A DNA stretch of 6,408 nucleotides, from NCBI GenBank assembly GCA_031273645.1, contig JAISRM010000093.1, positions 1 through 6,408 on the forward strand, given 5' to 3'. The notes under the pieces are model-generated. The model made no database searches. It was not told the DNA's origin and was given only the letters and a program-made list of their open reading frames with translations. Shown piece by piece: positions 1-6,088 of this stretch; positions within the stretch are counted from its first letter, which is position 1; each line of letters opens with the position of its first letter. The DNA comes from Endomicrobium sp. Its GTDB lineage: Bacteria > Elusimicrobiota > Endomicrobiia > Endomicrobiales > Endomicrobiaceae. Both the position numbers and the translations under genes were made by a program.

Positions 1-158
1 GGTGATTATAATATTCATTATAGGTATGGTTATAACGTCGGGTACGCTGTTTCAATCCGCTAAAAAGCGCGTCTGGGGTGATTATAATTATATATTAAAT
101 GGTGAAGTTGAAGGATACGGTGTTTCAATCCGCTAAAAAGCGCGTCTGGGGTGATTAT
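1..158 (-). CRISPR. Left CRISPR array segment (partial repeat, two full repeats, two normal spacers)
   Basis: The window opens inside a repeat (1-9). Full repeats follow at 49-85 and 122-158, with spacers at 10-48 (39 nt) and 86-121 (36 nt). The plus-strand repeat starts GTTTCAATCCGC and ends CTGGGGTGATTAT, 37 bp, without any mismatch between copies. A CGCT-AAAA-AGCG palindrome gives a 4-bp stem. Read on the minus strand the repeat ends in ATTGAAAC, the usual 8-nt 5' handle of type I and III crRNAs, so I infer transcription leftward. No degenerate terminal repeat or AT-rich leader is visible, so the array continues beyond the window. No cas gene is present, so the subtype is open; repeat length and ending would fit I-B, I-D or type III. 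Both spacers have an open reading frame, as expected for spacers taken from phage genes. Confidence 0.95.
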
Positions 159-1206
159 AAAGTTCGTCCCGCTTTGCAACCATTGCCAAAACTTCGGCTT
201 TTGAATCCTCAGCCTTTTTTTCTTCTTCTTTTTTCTTGGCTGCTGCTTCTTCAACTTTCTTTTTTTCTTCTTCTTTGATTTCATCTTCAGTCTTTTTCGT
301 CTTGCCCTCAAGCGCATCTAATCTTGCAACTATTGAGTCTAAAGCTTTTTTAGTTTCTTCCATTTCTTCCTCCTCTGTTATTTTTGAGTCTTTGCTGTCA
401 AAAGTATTGACATCATTTATTTTATTGTTTATACTATTGTCAGAAGCAGATGCGGCAGCCTTAATAGACGGCTGATTCGTGTTTGCTTCTTTTTTTGTTA
501 TATCGTTAGAAACGTAAAATCTGTTTCCAAATTCGTCAACCGCAACATCTATCTGTATTGTAAAAGGCTTTCCTTCAATATCAACATTACCTTTTATATA
601 TATCCAGCCGTCAATAAATTCGTGTTTGTCATCTTTAACAATATCGCTTGCTTCGCCTTTTTCTATAACATCTCTTAAAAATGGCAACGTTTTTAATCTT
701 TCGTAATGAGTATTAAATAACTCTTTTTTTAGTCCAGTATTACTAAATTCTATTTTCCCCGCTTTTGGATTTACCGGAGCTTTATTTTTACCTGTTGTTG
801 TTTTTAAATTTTCTTCGTAATATTTTTTAGCATTCGCTTTTAATATTTCAATATCATCTGTAGGATTTCCTATATACTTTTCAATTTCTTCTTTTGTCCT
901 TGAAGCTATCGTCTTTGTTTCTGTTACATTTTGTGATAAAGAATTAACGTCGTTTGCCTCCGGAGTTTTTTTCGCTTTGGAACTTGTGATGCCGCGAGCT
1001 TCTAAATACTTATCTTCAATAAATCTCTTTATATCTCCATTGTAGTTGACGTAATCATTTAGAGGAAAATATATATCTATGTCATTCATTTTGTCATAAA
1101 TATGAATGCCCTTCGGATCTGCAAAGCTCGCTTCATCTGTTGGATTCTTTACGTCTGCGTTATAAAAAGAATTGCGTCCTCTTATTTTTACATATGCAGA
1201 GTATTG
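159..1206 (-). CDS. Partial large polyvalent/MuF-type phage protein with LPD3-like domain and coiled-coil tail (piece A)
   Basis: One frame is open across the whole piece, about 349 codons, with no start or stop of its own; both ends are cut by CRISPR repeats. The ATG at 1089 is not a convincing start: it lacks a ribosome site and the frame continues 39 codons upstream to the repeat. Counting from 1206, residues 1-80 are a mixed region with aromatic-rich strands. Residues ~150-235 (GKIEFSNTGLKKEL to GNRFYVSNDI) have the pattern of the polyvalent-protein-associated domain 3 (LPD3) or MuF C-terminal module: helix, then paired strands with IEGKPFTIQIDV. A Ser/Asn linker with NDVNTFD follows. From ~282 onward comes a Lys/Glu/Ala-rich coiled coil (SIVARLDALEGK) like a phage scaffold or DUF2213-type tail. 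Polyvalent proteins are packaged or injected phage proteins. The LPD3 match is by eye; the coding call itself is firm. Confidence 0.7.
361..374 (-). promoter_or_regulatory. Strong in-frame ribosome site and ATG inside the piece A gene
   Basis: On the minus strand AGGAGG (374-369) lies 5 nt before an ATG (363-361), in the same frame as the surrounding gene. It starts just where the coiled-coil segment (MEETKKALDSIVARLDAL) begins. An internal start here would make a separate scaffold-like protein from the 3' end of a larger gene, as lambda Nu3 and Mu gpZ do. The AGGAGG may equally be incidental, because it encodes two of a run of glutamates. Confidence 0.35.
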
Positions 1207-1243
1207 GTTTCAATCCGCTAAAAAGCGCGTCTGGGGTGATTAT
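1207..1243 (-). repeat. Lone CRISPR repeat between phage pieces A and B
   Basis: This is a perfect copy of the 37-bp array repeat. It is flanked on the left by the phage gene read on the minus strand and on the right by a different phage gene read on the plus strand. No normal-length spacer adjoins it. The ~36 nt on either side (about 1171-1206 and 1244-1279) are the likely true spacers. Confidence 0.95.
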
Positions 1244-1878
1244 TAGTTGCCGGCGCGAGAGCTTTAGCTTTAGGCGCGCTTGAAAAAGCTAAAAATGAAA
1301 AAAAGATAAGCGATAGCGATTATCAATTTTTAAAAAAATCCGCGCTTGATATTGCGCGTGATAAAAAACAGATAACACAGGCAGAATATGACAAGATAAA
1401 AAAAGATATTGAAGCGGAACGTGAAAAAGTAATAAATGAAATAAGCGCGCAAAGAAAACAGTTTAACGAAAATATTAACGACGACATGCTGCAATCTGAA
1501 ATTGACGAATTAAACAGGGTGTTTGACGAAGTTGAAAAAGAAAATAACGCAAAATTTGACAAACTGTATGACAGCGCTGAAACGGAAGCTGTGTTAAAAA
1601 GGGCTGATATTGACGAAGAAACGCGCCGCGAAATTGAAGAAGCGCAGGCGCGCAGAGAAAAAATAAAAGACAAGGTAAATGAATTTTTAAAGAATCAATT
1701 ACTTACGCTAAAAAGCAAAGCAAGAAATGAGATAACAGAAGAAGTGAATAAAATTATGGACGCAACTGCTGCGGCATTGGATGATGAATATGATTTCCCC
1801 AAAGATATGACCATAAGACAGCAAATGCAAGGTTTGATGTTTGATAAAGACGCTAAAAAAGCGATAGACAGATATTTT
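1244..1878 (+). CDS. Partial long alpha-helical, coiled-coil phage protein (piece B)
   Basis: The frame is open for 211 codons (from 1246) with no stop until it runs into the next repeat, where a TAA appears at 1891-1893. The gene is therefore truncated on both sides, and the ATG at 1486 is only an internal methionine. After a short Ala/Leu-rich beginning (AGARALALGALEKAK) the protein is almost entirely charged helix: many Glu/Lys heptads such as EVEKENNAKFDKLYD and EETRREIEEAQARREKI. It ends in a more globular DDEYDFPKDMTIRQQMQ stretch. I do not recognise the family. Composition and codon use match the other pieces, so it is probably from the same phage, perhaps a helical region of a polyvalent, tape-measure-like or scaffold protein. 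No membrane segment or signal peptide is seen. Coding status is supported by the long open frame and its coherent heptad pattern. Confidence 0.65.
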
Positions 1879-1915
1879 GTTTCAATCCGCTAAAAAGCGC
1901 GTCTGGGGTGATTAT
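1879..1915 (-). repeat. Lone CRISPR repeat between phage pieces B and C
   Basis: This is a perfect 37-bp copy of the array repeat. Phage sequence abuts it on both sides, with the gene strand switching from plus (left) to minus (right). Likely real spacers are about 1843-1878 and 1916-1951. Confidence 0.95.
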
Positions 1916-2368
1916 CAAAACACGCCCAGCTGAACCCTGTTTATTTGTAATCCACCTATAAGGCTTATTTATCGCTCGTAAAGACTCCAAAGCTGTTCCG
2001 CCTACATTCAATGCCATAGGGTTGCCTTTTTCGTCAGTAATAAATGGTATTTCCAAATCAAGTTCATTTCCTTCTTCGTTATCTGGCGTCCAATTACCTG
2101 TTAATAAATATTGCAAAAGATTTGTAGCCGCCATTATAGCAACTATATTTTTTATCTGATATTTTATGTACTCGCCTTTATTATTTCCGCTAAATCCTTT
2201 TGCAACCCTGTTTACAATACTTGCAAGTCTGTCCGCGCCAAAAAAAGTATAACGCAATACCCTGCGGCCGCCTTTTGATACGCCCCGTGCGCCCAACATA
2301 TCAGGCAAGGCAAACGCCGCGCGTTTTATTTTCCCTTCCCCAAGCGCAGCCCTGCTGCGTTTTGCAAT
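1916..2368 (-). CDS. Partial large polyvalent phage protein, C-terminal-type region (piece C)
   Basis: The frame is open across all 151 codons of the piece, with no native start or stop; a TTG at 2308 is in frame but has no ribosome site and residues upstream look equally coding. From 2368, residues 4-50 are basic and helical (KRAAFALPDMLGARG, then FFGADRLASIVNRV). A hydrophobic helix IKNIVAIMAATNLLQYLLTG follows at ~72-91, then TGNWTPDNEEGNELDLEIPF, GNPMALNVGG, and finally RWITNKQGSAG. This order (aliphatic helix ending in LTG, an acidic Asn/Glu loop, beta strands, then a W-x-x-NK motif) resembles the C-terminal region of very large polyvalent phage proteins, which are thought to enter the host with phage DNA. 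Whether pieces A and C come from the same gene cannot be told here. The family call is from memory of the pattern, not a search. Confidence 0.6.
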
Positions 2369-2405
2369 GTTTCAATCCGCTAAAAAGCGCGTCTGGGGTG
2401 ATTAT
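2369..2405 (-). repeat. Lone CRISPR repeat between phage pieces C and D
   Basis: This is a perfect 37-bp copy of the array repeat. The gene strand switches from minus (left) to plus (right). Likely real spacers lie at about 2333-2368 and 2406-2441. The repeat supplies the TAA at 2405-2407 that falls in frame upstream of the truncated gene to the right. Confidence 0.95.
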
Positions 2406-2407
2406 AA

Positions 2408-2887
2408 GAATTATGGAATATTATCGCCGGTCAAATTCCAACGGTTCAAATCGGCATTTTAGGAAGCAACGTAAGAAAAGACGGCGCGCAAACAAATGCA
2501 GAGATAGGGTTTAAGCATGAATTTGGAGATTACACATCGCACCCGCGAATCCCTAAAAGAAGTTTTATAAGAATGCCTTTGCAAACGCATTTTGAAGAAG
2601 AGTTATCAAAACGTAAGGCTGAAATTAAAACAGCGTTTGAAAAGGCTCTTAAGAGTGGTAATTTAACAAAGTTTGCGCAAAAAATTGGATTTATCGGCGA
2701 AAGAGTTATACAACAAGCCTTTAAAACAAAAGGCTGGGGAAAATGGAGACCTAATGCGCCGCTGACGCAAGCATTAAAAGGTTCAAACAGCCCGCTGATT
2801 GACACGGCGCAAATGCGTAAATCAATAACAAGCCGCGTTTCTAAAAAGAGCAACAAAGCTATAGCGGACATAACGGTTAAACTATGA
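2408..2887 (+). CDS. Phage virion morphogenesis (Mu gpG / HK97 gp10-like) protein, N-terminus missing
   Basis: The frame is open from the repeat border (first codon GAA at 2408, directly after an in-frame TAA made by the repeat) to TGA at 2887, 159 residues. The first ATG (2573) cannot be the true start, because the strongly conserved part lies upstream: VQIGILGSNVRKDGAQTNAE, then IGFKHEFGDYTSHPRIPKRS and FIRMPL. The pattern 'TNAEIGFKHEFG...IPKRSFIRMPL' is characteristic of phage virion-morphogenesis and HK97 gp10-like tail-completion proteins. The C-terminal half has an amphipathic helix, then WGKWRPNAPLTQALKGSNSP and LIDTAQMRKSIT, also typical of the family. These proteins act at the head-tail interface or tail end during assembly. 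The stop overlaps the next ATG (ATGA, 4 nt), implying translational coupling. Perhaps a few dozen residues are lost at the N-terminus. Confidence 0.8.
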   Translation, partial: ELWNIIAGQIPTVQIGILGSNVRKDGAQTNAEIGFKHEFGDYTSHPRIPKRSFIRMPLQTHFEEELSKRKAEIKTAFEKALKSGNLTKFAQKIGFIGERVIQQAFKTKGWGKWRPNAPLTQALKGSNSPLIDTAQMRKSITSRVSKKSNKAIADITVKL

Positions 2888-3261
2888 TAAAAAACGGCAA
2901 AGACAAAAAAATAACGGGCGGCGGATTGCCGCAAGTTTCAGAAGCCCTGCTTGAATGGTTTGAGCCGCTGACTTTTGCAGTTATTACAAAAACGCTTAAT
3001 AATTTTAGAGTGCAGGAAACCGAAACTATTATTGAAACGCAAGGCGTGATACAGCCTATGAGCGCGCAAGAAGTTCAAATGAAGCCGCAAGGACAGCGCA
3101 AATGGAAATGGGAAACTATACATACTCTGCCAAACATCGCATTAAACGTTGACGACATAATAATTTTGAATTTAACAAAATACAGGATAATGGGCAAATA
3201 CGATTGGGCAAGATACGGATACTTTGAGTTTCACATAGTGAAGGATTACGAAAATGGCTGA
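2884..3261 (+). CDS. Phage head-tail connector / head-closure protein
   Basis: This gene is complete, 125 residues, and starts at an ATG overlapping the preceding stop. Recognisable features are QGVIQPMSAQEVQMKPQGQR followed by KWKWETIHTL near residues 54-82, then VDDIIILNLTKYRIMGKYDW at ~89-108 and YGYFEFHIVKDY at the C-terminus. This beta-rich layout ('IQP-s-xelq-kp-GqR-WkW ... DD-i ... kYRVM-K-DWs-YGY-E') is common in small head-closure proteins encoded just before the tail terminator in Mu-like and related prophages. The role is inferred from that pattern and from position. The protein should be cytoplasmic and end up in the virion neck. The last codons overlap the next gene by 8 nt, so the two are probably co-translated. 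Confidence 0.65.
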   Translation: MIKNGKDKKITGGGLPQVSEALLEWFEPLTFAVITKTLNNFRVQETETIIETQGVIQPMSAQEVQMKPQGQRKWKWETIHTLPNIALNVDDIIILNLTKYRIMGKYDWARYGYFEFHIVKDYENG

Positions 3262-3781
3262 TTACTTAACGCTTATCTGTCAAATAATAAAACGCGAGCT
3301 TAACCTTGACGACGGGCAAATATGGATTTACAACATTAAGCGGTTTATTCCGGAAGATAAGCGGGTATATGTGGAAGTAAGCGACAATGCAAGCGATAAG
3401 ATAATTTCAAATCAAAAGCATTACGAAGACGACGGAAACGGCGGTATAAACGTTATTCAAGCGCTGATAACGCAGACAAGCATAAGCGTTGACGTTTGCA
3501 GTTACGGCGAGGACGCAAGAACCGCAAGAGACCATATTATAATGGCTTTAAATTCAGAGTATTCAATAGAGACGCAGGAAGCTAACGGATTTCACATCGC
3601 GCCGCATTCGGTTACGGTAAACGCTTTAGACGAAATTGACGGAGCAAAGATTCTTTATAGGTTTAACATTTCTTTTAACATACACAGAAGCGCAGAGACA
3701 ACAAAGAAAACAAAAGATTTTATTAAGGGGCGCATAGGCATTAAAGTTGACCCTAAAGGCAGCGCGGAAACGGATATTTAA
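3254..3781 (+). CDS. Phage tail terminator / neck protein
   Basis: This gene is complete, 175 residues; the ATG at 3254 overlaps the upstream stop by 8 nt. Key stretches are DDGQIWIYNIKRFIPEDKRV at residues ~19-38, a central ALITQTSISVDVCSYGEDAR (~70-89) leading into an amphipathic helix ending ALNSEYS, then NGFHIAPHSVTVNALDEIDG (~112-131) and LYRFNISFNIHRS. The 'q-s-vsvDv-sy--eAR---d-i--AL-S-yS-e-qe--gf-I' pattern followed by an RFxIxFNI strand resembles tail-terminator or neck proteins of Mu-like and LIC_12616-type families. In such phages the protein caps the tail tube and joins it to the head. Its place directly before the sheath gene supports this. No membrane or signal sequence is seen. 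The exact family was not verified. Confidence 0.65.
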   Translation: MADYLTLICQIIKRELNLDDGQIWIYNIKRFIPEDKRVYVEVSDNASDKIISNQKHYEDDGNGGINVIQALITQTSISVDVCSYGEDARTARDHIIMALNSEYSIETQEANGFHIAPHSVTVNALDEIDGAKILYRFNISFNIHRSAETTKKTKDFIKGRIGIKVDPKGSAETDI

Positions 3782-3847
3782 AATTGAAAATAATAAAGAT
3801 GTGAAAGCATTTTTAATTAAAATAAAAATAATACAAGGAGTAAAAAA
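3782..3847 (+). promoter_or_regulatory. AT-rich gap with strong ribosome site for the tail sheath gene
   Basis: This 66-nt gap is almost all A/T. AAGGAG at 3835-3840 stands 7 nt before the sheath ATG, an ideal site for a highly expressed structural gene. A TTGAAA at 3784-3789 could be a -35 element, but no good -10 sits at 16-18 nt, so I do not call a promoter. No hairpin with a T-run is present, so there is no terminator either. Confidence 0.6.
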
Positions 3848-4978
3848 ATGGGAAATGTTTTAGACATATCAAATGTAATAAACGTCAGCGTCGCTTCTGC
3901 GCCGCAGGGCATAGGCGAGCCCAATATTAACAATGCGCTTCTTATTACAAGCGACGCGCCGGCAGAAAGTTTTACGGAAGCGTTTGGTATTTACGCTTCA
4001 GCTTCAGCTGTAGCGGCAGACTTTGGCTCGTCGTCGCTTACGGCAAGAATGGCAGAGGCGATATTTGCTCAGCAGCCCAATATTCTTGCAGGAAACGGGA
4101 AGCTTATTATTGCGCCATTGATTGAAGGCGAAGGATTAGCGGCAGCAATTGTAAGGCTTAAAAGTTTAGTTTCTTTTTGCGCGATAATGACAACTACCGC
4201 AAGCGATGTTTTGACAGACGGCGCGGCGGCATACGTTCAGGCGCAAAATAATATGATTTTATATACGGTTTCAAACAATGCCGAAGATATTGCGGTCGGC
4301 GGGAATTTTGACCTTATCAGGCAAGCGGGTTTTACAAAAACACGCTGTTTATCTTATCTGTCTGCGACAACTACAGAAGCCAAATTGTTTATGGCGGCAT
4401 ATGTCGGCAGAGCGCACAGCGTAAATTTTAGCGGCGACAATACCACAATAACAATGCACTTAAAAGACCTTGCCGGCATACTGCCCGACCCGACAATGAC
4501 GCAAACGCAATTAACTTTAGCTCAAAATGCGGGAGCGGATACTTATGTTAATATTGCCGGGGTTTCAAAAGTTTTTACTTCAGGTAAAAACGAATATTGG
4601 GACGCGGTATATAATTTAACGTGGTTAGTATTGGCTTTGCAGACAGCGGGCTTTAATACTTTTGCGCAGACTTCAACTAAAATTACGCAAACCGAAAACG
4701 GCGCAGATATTCTAAAAGGGAATTTAAGAAAGATTTTAGAGCAAGGCGCAACAAGCGGATATTTAGCCGCAGGGACTTGGACGCGTTCGGACACGTTTGG
4801 CAATCAAGAGGCGTTGTTGCGCAACATTTCAGAATACGGATATTACATTTATACTCAACCCATAAATCAACAGCCTGCAGCCGACAGAGATGAAAGAATT
4901 GCGCCTTTAGTACAGATAGCAGTTAAAGCGGCCGGAGCAATGCATAAAGGGAACATAATGATATATGTAAACGCATAA
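3848..4978 (+). CDS. Phage tail sheath protein, DUF3383-like
   Basis: This gene is complete, 376 residues, with an excellent ribosome site upstream. The N-terminus LDISNVINVSVASAPQGIGE opens like DUF3383 sheath proteins. It is followed by NALLITSDAP (~29-38) and AVAADFGSSSLTARMAEAIF (~54-73) with AQQPN next, the conserved 'a-dFG--s---k-A-aiFaQ-pn' segment. A later core has AAYVGRAHSVNFS and HLKDLAGILPDPT, then NTFAQTSTKITQTENGADIL. The C-terminus ends in APLVQIAVKAAGAMHKGNIM, the strand region that links neighbouring sheath subunits. Length is within the usual range for the family (roughly 350-500), towards the small end. Sheath subunits polymerise around the tail tube and contract on infection, so the phage is a myovirus. 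The tail tube gene follows after 21 nt. Confidence 0.82.
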   Translation: MGNVLDISNVINVSVASAPQGIGEPNINNALLITSDAPAESFTEAFGIYASASAVAADFGSSSLTARMAEAIFAQQPNILAGNGKLIIAPLIEGEGLAAAIVRLKSLVSFCAIMTTTASDVLTDGAAAYVQAQNNMILYTVSNNAEDIAVGGNFDLIRQAGFTKTRCLSYLSATTTEAKLFMAAYVGRAHSVNFSGDNTTITMHLKDLAGILPDPTMTQTQLTLAQNAGADTYVNIAGVSKVFTSGKNEYWDAVYNLTWLVLALQTAGFNTFAQTSTKITQTENGADILKGNLRKILEQGATSGYLAAGTWTRSDTFGNQEALLRNISEYGYYIYTQPINQQPAADRDERIAPLVQIAVKAAGAMHKGNIMIYVNA

Positions 4979-4999
4979 CCTGCGTAAAGGAGCTAACAA

Positions 5000-5452
5000 A
5001 TGTCAAAAGCATTAACAGGCAAAGACAGCATAATTATATTAGGAAGACCGCTTGCAGATTTAGCCGACGGAGACAATCTGACAATAACGTTTCCAAATGA
5101 TATTGCGGCCGTAAAAACAGGCAAGAACGGAAACAGTTTATTTGCAAGCAATGAAACGGGCGACAATGCCGATGTAGCAATGCGAATAGTTTTAGGAAGC
5201 GCAGACGATAAGTTTTTAAATAATCTCTTAGAAAATCAGAAAAAAGATTTAGCAAGTTTTACGTTGCTTGACGGCTCGTATGTCAAAAAAGTCGGCGACG
5301 GAAGCGGGAATATAACCGACATTAATTATACGCTTTCAGGGGGAGTTTTTATAAAGCGGACAGAAACAAAATCAAACGCGGAAGCCGATACGGAGCAAGC
5401 CGTAGTTTCTTATTCCTTGCGTTTTGCAAAAGCGACAAAAGCCATATCGTAA
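5000..5452 (+). CDS. Phage tail tube protein
   Basis: This gene is complete, 150 residues, with AAAGGAG at 4986-4992, 7 nt before the ATG. The sequence shows the usual tail-tube order of strands: DGDNLTITFPNDIAAVKTGK (~19-38), GKNGNSLFASNETG, AMRIVLGSADDKFLNNLLEN (~60-79), then FTLLDGSYVKKVGDG and SGGVFIKRTET, ending in VSYSLRFAKATKAI. This 'vktGknGn ... lRv--Gs-DDkfLn--l ... f-k-GDG-G ... Y-l-gGvf-k' pattern matches the KPP10-type / DUF3277-like structural proteins found next to DUF3383 sheaths. The protein builds the inner tube through which DNA passes. Length and position directly after the sheath agree. The next gene begins 10 nt after its stop. Confidence 0.75.
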   Translation: MSKALTGKDSIIILGRPLADLADGDNLTITFPNDIAAVKTGKNGNSLFASNETGDNADVAMRIVLGSADDKFLNNLLENQKKDLASFTLLDGSYVKKVGDGSGNITDINYTLSGGVFIKRTETKSNAEADTEQAVVSYSLRFAKATKAIS

Positions 5453-5462
5453 ACGGGTGATT

Positions 5463-5987
5463 ATGAATTACTATGAGAATATCATTTTAAAGAAGCTGCT
5501 TAATGGCGTTTATAATGCGAGCGCGCGTAAAAAGATTATTGCGCATTTGCGCCCTGAATTTATAAGAGAAGCCAAACAGCTTATTAAAGAAGCAAAGGCA
5601 AAAATAGGGCTGGGAGATACGAGCGGAATAAAATACAGAAAAATCAGAGGCAAAGAAGCGCGGGAGTTTGAGCGTATTACCGGCTTACAAGCTAAAGGTA
5701 AAACAAGAAAAATTACAAAAACAGATGTAAGACATCTGTTGAAACACGGAATGGCAAGTAAAGAAAATCCGAGAGGGCAAGCGTCGGTAATTGAAAGAGA
5801 TTTTTTGCTAATACCGCATATAACAAAGCATTATGATAACTTAACATTAGAACCTGAAAAATCAGAAAATAAACCTGTAGTTAAGTATGTTAAAACGCTT
5901 GATAAGAAAAAATATTATTATTATGAGACGGTAGGCGGGAAACATAAAAAAGATTTTAGACCTAAAACTATGTTTAAGAAAAAATAA
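5463..5987 (+). CDS. PBECR-type (phage Barnase/EndoU/ColicinE5-D/RelE-like) nuclease, stand-alone
   Basis: I start it at ATG 5463 (174 residues), with GGGTGA at 5455-5460 as a modest ribosome site; a TTG at 5424 is in frame but would sit within the tube gene. Residues 1-60 are basic and helical (FIREAKQLIKEAKAKIG). The C-terminal ~90 residues carry the pattern I associate with phage PBECR nuclease domains: TKTDVRHLLKHG (~86-96) with the His pair, ENPRGQASVIERDFLLIPHI (~101-120), YDNL, KPVVKYVKTLDKKKYYYYET (~137-156) and a final KTMFKKK. Such folds act on RNA and are usually modules of MuF or polyvalent proteins; here the domain is almost alone. Candidate catalytic or conserved residues are His91, His95, Arg104, Asp113, Tyr/Glu at 151-155 and Thr169. 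It sits between tail tube and tail chaperone, a position not required for virion assembly, so it is probably cargo. No antitoxin-like gene adjoins. Activity is inferred, not shown. Confidence 0.62.
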   Translation: MNYYENIILKKLLNGVYNASARKKIIAHLRPEFIREAKQLIKEAKAKIGLGDTSGIKYRKIRGKEAREFERITGLQAKGKTRKITKTDVRHLLKHGMASKENPRGQASVIERDFLLIPHITKHYDNLTLEPEKSENKPVVKYVKTLDKKKYYYYETVGGKHKKDFRPKTMFKKK

Positions 5988-5988
5988 A

Positions 5989-6044
5989 AGAGGGACGAGA
6001 TTATGCTTATGCCCAATCTCCCAACGTCCGAAACGTTTCCCTCT
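5989..6044 (+). ncRNA. Possible three-way-junction RNA between nuclease and tail chaperone genes
   Basis: Three nested perfect stems fit into 56 nt: outer 5989-5995/6038-6044 (AGAGGGA with TCCCTCT, 7 bp), inner 5997-6002/6015-6020 (GAGATT with AATCTC, 6 bp, 12-nt loop) and inner 6023-6027/6033-6037 (AACGT with ACGTT, 5 bp, CCGAA loop). The second inner stem abuts the outer stem, so the two could stack. Only three junction bases remain unpaired (5996, 6021, 6022). It begins 2 nt after the nuclease stop. No T-run follows, so it is not an ordinary terminator. It could be a stabilising or processing element in the phage mRNA, a control element for the chaperone, or a small RNA paired with the nuclease. 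A competing reading is a 20-codon frame at 6003-6065. Known families were not matched. Confidence 0.4.
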
Positions 6045-6088
6045 GATAATAATATAGCTCAATAAAATAAAGTTGTCAAGGAGCATAA

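Noticed and set aside
49..85. The repeat as an IS end, attachment site or phage operator
   Set aside because: The regular 35-39 nt spacing at both window ends, identical 37-bp copies and the ATTGAAAC ending mark it as a CRISPR repeat.
133..158. Extension of the piece A protein into the repeat (ending NHPRRAF)
   Set aside because: These codons are CRISPR repeat read in the reverse frame; two of three frames on each strand of the repeat happen to be open.
180..300. Tandem TTC/TTT tracts as a microsatellite or regulatory tract
   Set aside because: They encode the Lys/Glu-rich coiled coil of the piece A protein on the minus strand, and the unit is not regular.
1087..1089. ATG as the start of the piece A gene
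   Set aside because: No ribosome site lies upstream, and the same frame continues 39 codons to the repeat with protein-like sequence, so the gene enters from outside the piece.
2200..2514. Open plus-strand frame running through the repeat at 2369
   Set aside because: It joins the antisense of piece C, the repeat and a wrong frame of piece D; no domain pattern is present.
2530..2934. Antisense open frames over structural genes (also 1323-1673, 4543-4803, 5034-5255, 5862-6143)
   Set aside because: They lie opposite well-supported genes, have Leu/Ser/Phe-rich shadow composition and no ribosome sites.
5454..5464. GGGTGATTAT before the nuclease start equals the 3' end of the CRISPR repeat
   Set aside because: The match is 10 nt only, with no similarity on either side; with 28 possible 10-mers in 6.4 kb a chance hit is not surprising, and it serves as ribosome site plus start codon.
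5989..6060. Intrinsic terminator after the nuclease gene
   Set aside because: The stems are not followed by a run of T; the next bases are GATAATAATATAGC.
6003..6065. A 20-codon frame (MLMPNLPTSETFPSDNNIAQ)
   Set aside because: The GAGG at 5990-5993 could serve as a ribosome site, but the sequence is better explained by the three paired stems and resembles no known peptide.
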